Shown here: positions 63,143-64,000 of the stretch, piece after piece
Layout of the letters: each line of letters opens with the position of its first letter
Numbering within the stretch: the stretch's first letter is position 1
NCBI RefSeq assembly: GCF_001427285.1
Contig: NZ_LMFV01000061.1
Location: forward strand, 223,050-287,049
Direction: 5' to 3'
Origin: Mesorhizobium sp. Root552
GTDB lineage: Bacteria; Pseudomonadota; Alphaproteobacteria; Rhizobiales; Rhizobiaceae
Length of the DNA stretch: 64,000 nucleotides
Translations under genes and position numbers: made by a program
Notes under the pieces: generated by a model
Database searches by the model: none
What the model was told of the DNA's origin: nothing
The model's input: only the letters and a program-made list of their open reading frames with translations

Positions 63143-63883
63143 TCAGTCGGTCAAGCCGATCTCGCGCATCTTTGCATAGACTGCGTCATCCGCCTCTCCG
63201 GTCACCGGCAGTCTAAAGATCGCCTGAAATTCGCGGATTGCCGCCTTGGTGCGGGCGCCCACTACCCCGTCAAGCTGGATGTCCTCGTTACCGAAGGCCT
63301 TCAGTCCAGCCTGGATCTTGATGATGTGTGCATCAGGAGAAGTAGCTGCCGTCGGGGCGGGGATCGAACTCGTCGTGTCGGTGCGCAGGGTGGGCGTAGG
63401 CACGGAAGCTGCCACCGGCGCCGTGCCCAACTGATTGAGCAACGCATCGTCGATGGTGCCGGTGGCTTCCAAGCCCACCTTTCTCTGATATGCCGCAACC
63501 GCATCGCGGGTAGCGGGGCCGGCCAGGCCGTCAGCGCTTCCGTTGTAGAAACCCAGATGCTTCAGGATATTCTGGACCTGTTCGACAACAGGGTCACCCT
63601 TGGGTGCCTCCGGCCGGACAATATTGATCGTGGTTTCAGGCTCTACCTGCTCTACCCTCGGAAAATTCTCGATGCTTCTGGTGGCGAAGAAGGCACCCGA
63701 ATGCGGGAAGGGCTGATACCACAAGGCGTTCGCCGAGACATAAAACAGCGTAACCAAAAACGCCGTCGAGCCACCCACAAGCACCGGGTTGCGCGATACG
63801 GCGTCACCCAAGGCGATGGCTCCCTTCTGGAACACGCTGCTGCGATGTGCGGAAGCTTTACGCCGTTTTGCGGAGCGAGCCAC
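63143..63883 (-). CDS. Membrane-anchored peptidoglycan-binding domain protein
   Basis: The 246-aa protein has a basic N-terminus, one membrane helix (PVLVGGSTAFLVTLFYVSAN) and two PG_binding_1 repeats (VQNILKHLGFYNGSADGLAG; IQAGLKAFGNEDIQLDGVVG). It likely tethers to the cell wall from the inner membrane. GTG 63883 has AAGGGGG five bases upstream. It overlaps the end of the upstream kinase gene by 26 bp. The frame is open further upstream to 63961. Confidence 0.88.
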   Translation of the reverse strand: MARSAKRRKASAHRSSVFQKGAIALGDAVSRNPVLVGGSTAFLVTLFYVSANALWYQPFPHSGAFFATRSIENFPRVEQVEPETTINIVRPEAPKGDPVVEQVQNILKHLGFYNGSADGLAGPATRDAVAAYQRKVGLEATGTIDDALLNQLGTAPVAASVPTPTLRTDTTSSIPAPTAATSPDAHIIKIQAGLKAFGNEDIQLDGVVGARTKAAIREFQAIFRLPVTGEADDAVYAKMREIGLTD

Positions 63884-64000
63884 TTGAGCCCCCTTGCTTG
63901 TTGGCCGTCGACGTTGCCGTCGGCAACACCACGAGTTTTTCCGCCTCGCCCTTCGGTCCATCGACCGGGACGCTTATGGAAACCGTCGTTCCCTCACCCG
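63858..64000 (-). CDS. Sensor histidine kinase, 3' end only
   Basis: The last 46 residues of a minus-strand frame enter from the right edge: GEGTTVSISVPVDGP is the closing strand of HATPase_c domains. A short polar tail follows and the frame ends in TAA at 63858. The rest is outside the window, so the kinase type cannot be named. It overlaps the start of the peptidoglycan-binding protein gene by 26 bp. Confidence 0.7.
   Translation of the reverse strand, partial: GEGTTVSISVPVDGPKGEAEKLVVLPTATSTANKQGGSSGSLRKTA

Overview
The window is chromosomal DNA of an alphaproteobacterium of the order Hyphomicrobiales (Rhizobiales), probably a Phyllobacteriaceae-type organism. The evidence is a rhizobial porin, cobalamin-riboswitch/CbtBA cobalt uptake, cycHJKL-degP-two-component-glnE-pleC synteny, a FeuN-FeuP-FeuQ module, DUF2336 and DUF1491 genes, and a gene transfer agent (GTA) cluster of the RcGTA type. 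No insertion sequence, integrase, CRISPR array, rRNA or intact tRNA was found. The genus is inferred, not proven.

Layout. 1-0.4 kb: 3' end of a porin with a terminator. 0.5-4.1 kb: a TPR-sulfotransferase, a HisC-like aminotransferase and a histidine-phosphatase-fold protein lacking its catalytic His. 4.2-6.0 kb: cobalamin riboswitch, cbtB, cbtA and a secreted/anchored partner. 6.0-11.5 kb: TetR regulator and leucine/isovalerate catabolism genes (liuA, liuB, liuD). 11.6-28.4 kb: housekeeping and hypothetical genes, including an orphan LivK-like binding protein, AMP nucleosidase, ETF-ubiquinone oxidoreductase, a family-4-like uracil-DNA glycosylase, aminopeptidase N and a PleC-like kinase. 28.4-39.4 kb: a minus-strand run of cytochrome c maturation genes (ccmIEFH), degP, an OmpR-type response regulator with its kinase, and glnE. 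39.6-42.8 kb: a surface-antigen-like lipoprotein and feuN-feuP-feuQ.

42.8-57.9 kb: a GTA structural operon on the minus strand. It runs from a consensus sigma70-type promoter (about 57.85 kb) to an intrinsic-terminator-like hairpin (about 42.86 kb). Gene order is terS, terL, portal, g3.5-position membrane protein, prohead protease, HK97 capsid, connector, head closure, an extra small ORF, tail terminator, major tail protein, two tail chaperone frames, tape measure, distal tail, hub, NlpC/P60 peptidase, TIM-barrel baseplate 'megatron' and a small holin-like membrane protein. There are no integrase, repressor or replication genes, as expected for a domesticated GTA rather than a prophage. The two chaperone frames are joined by the heptamer A AAC CCC directly before the stop of the first, and the second frame has its conserved motif upstream of its first ATG. 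This predicts a programmed -1 frameshift.

57.9-64 kb: a class A penicillin-binding protein, a DUF1214/DUF1254 pair, DUF2336 and DUF1491 proteins, a peptidoglycan-binding membrane protein and the 3' end of a sensor histidine kinase that runs off the window.
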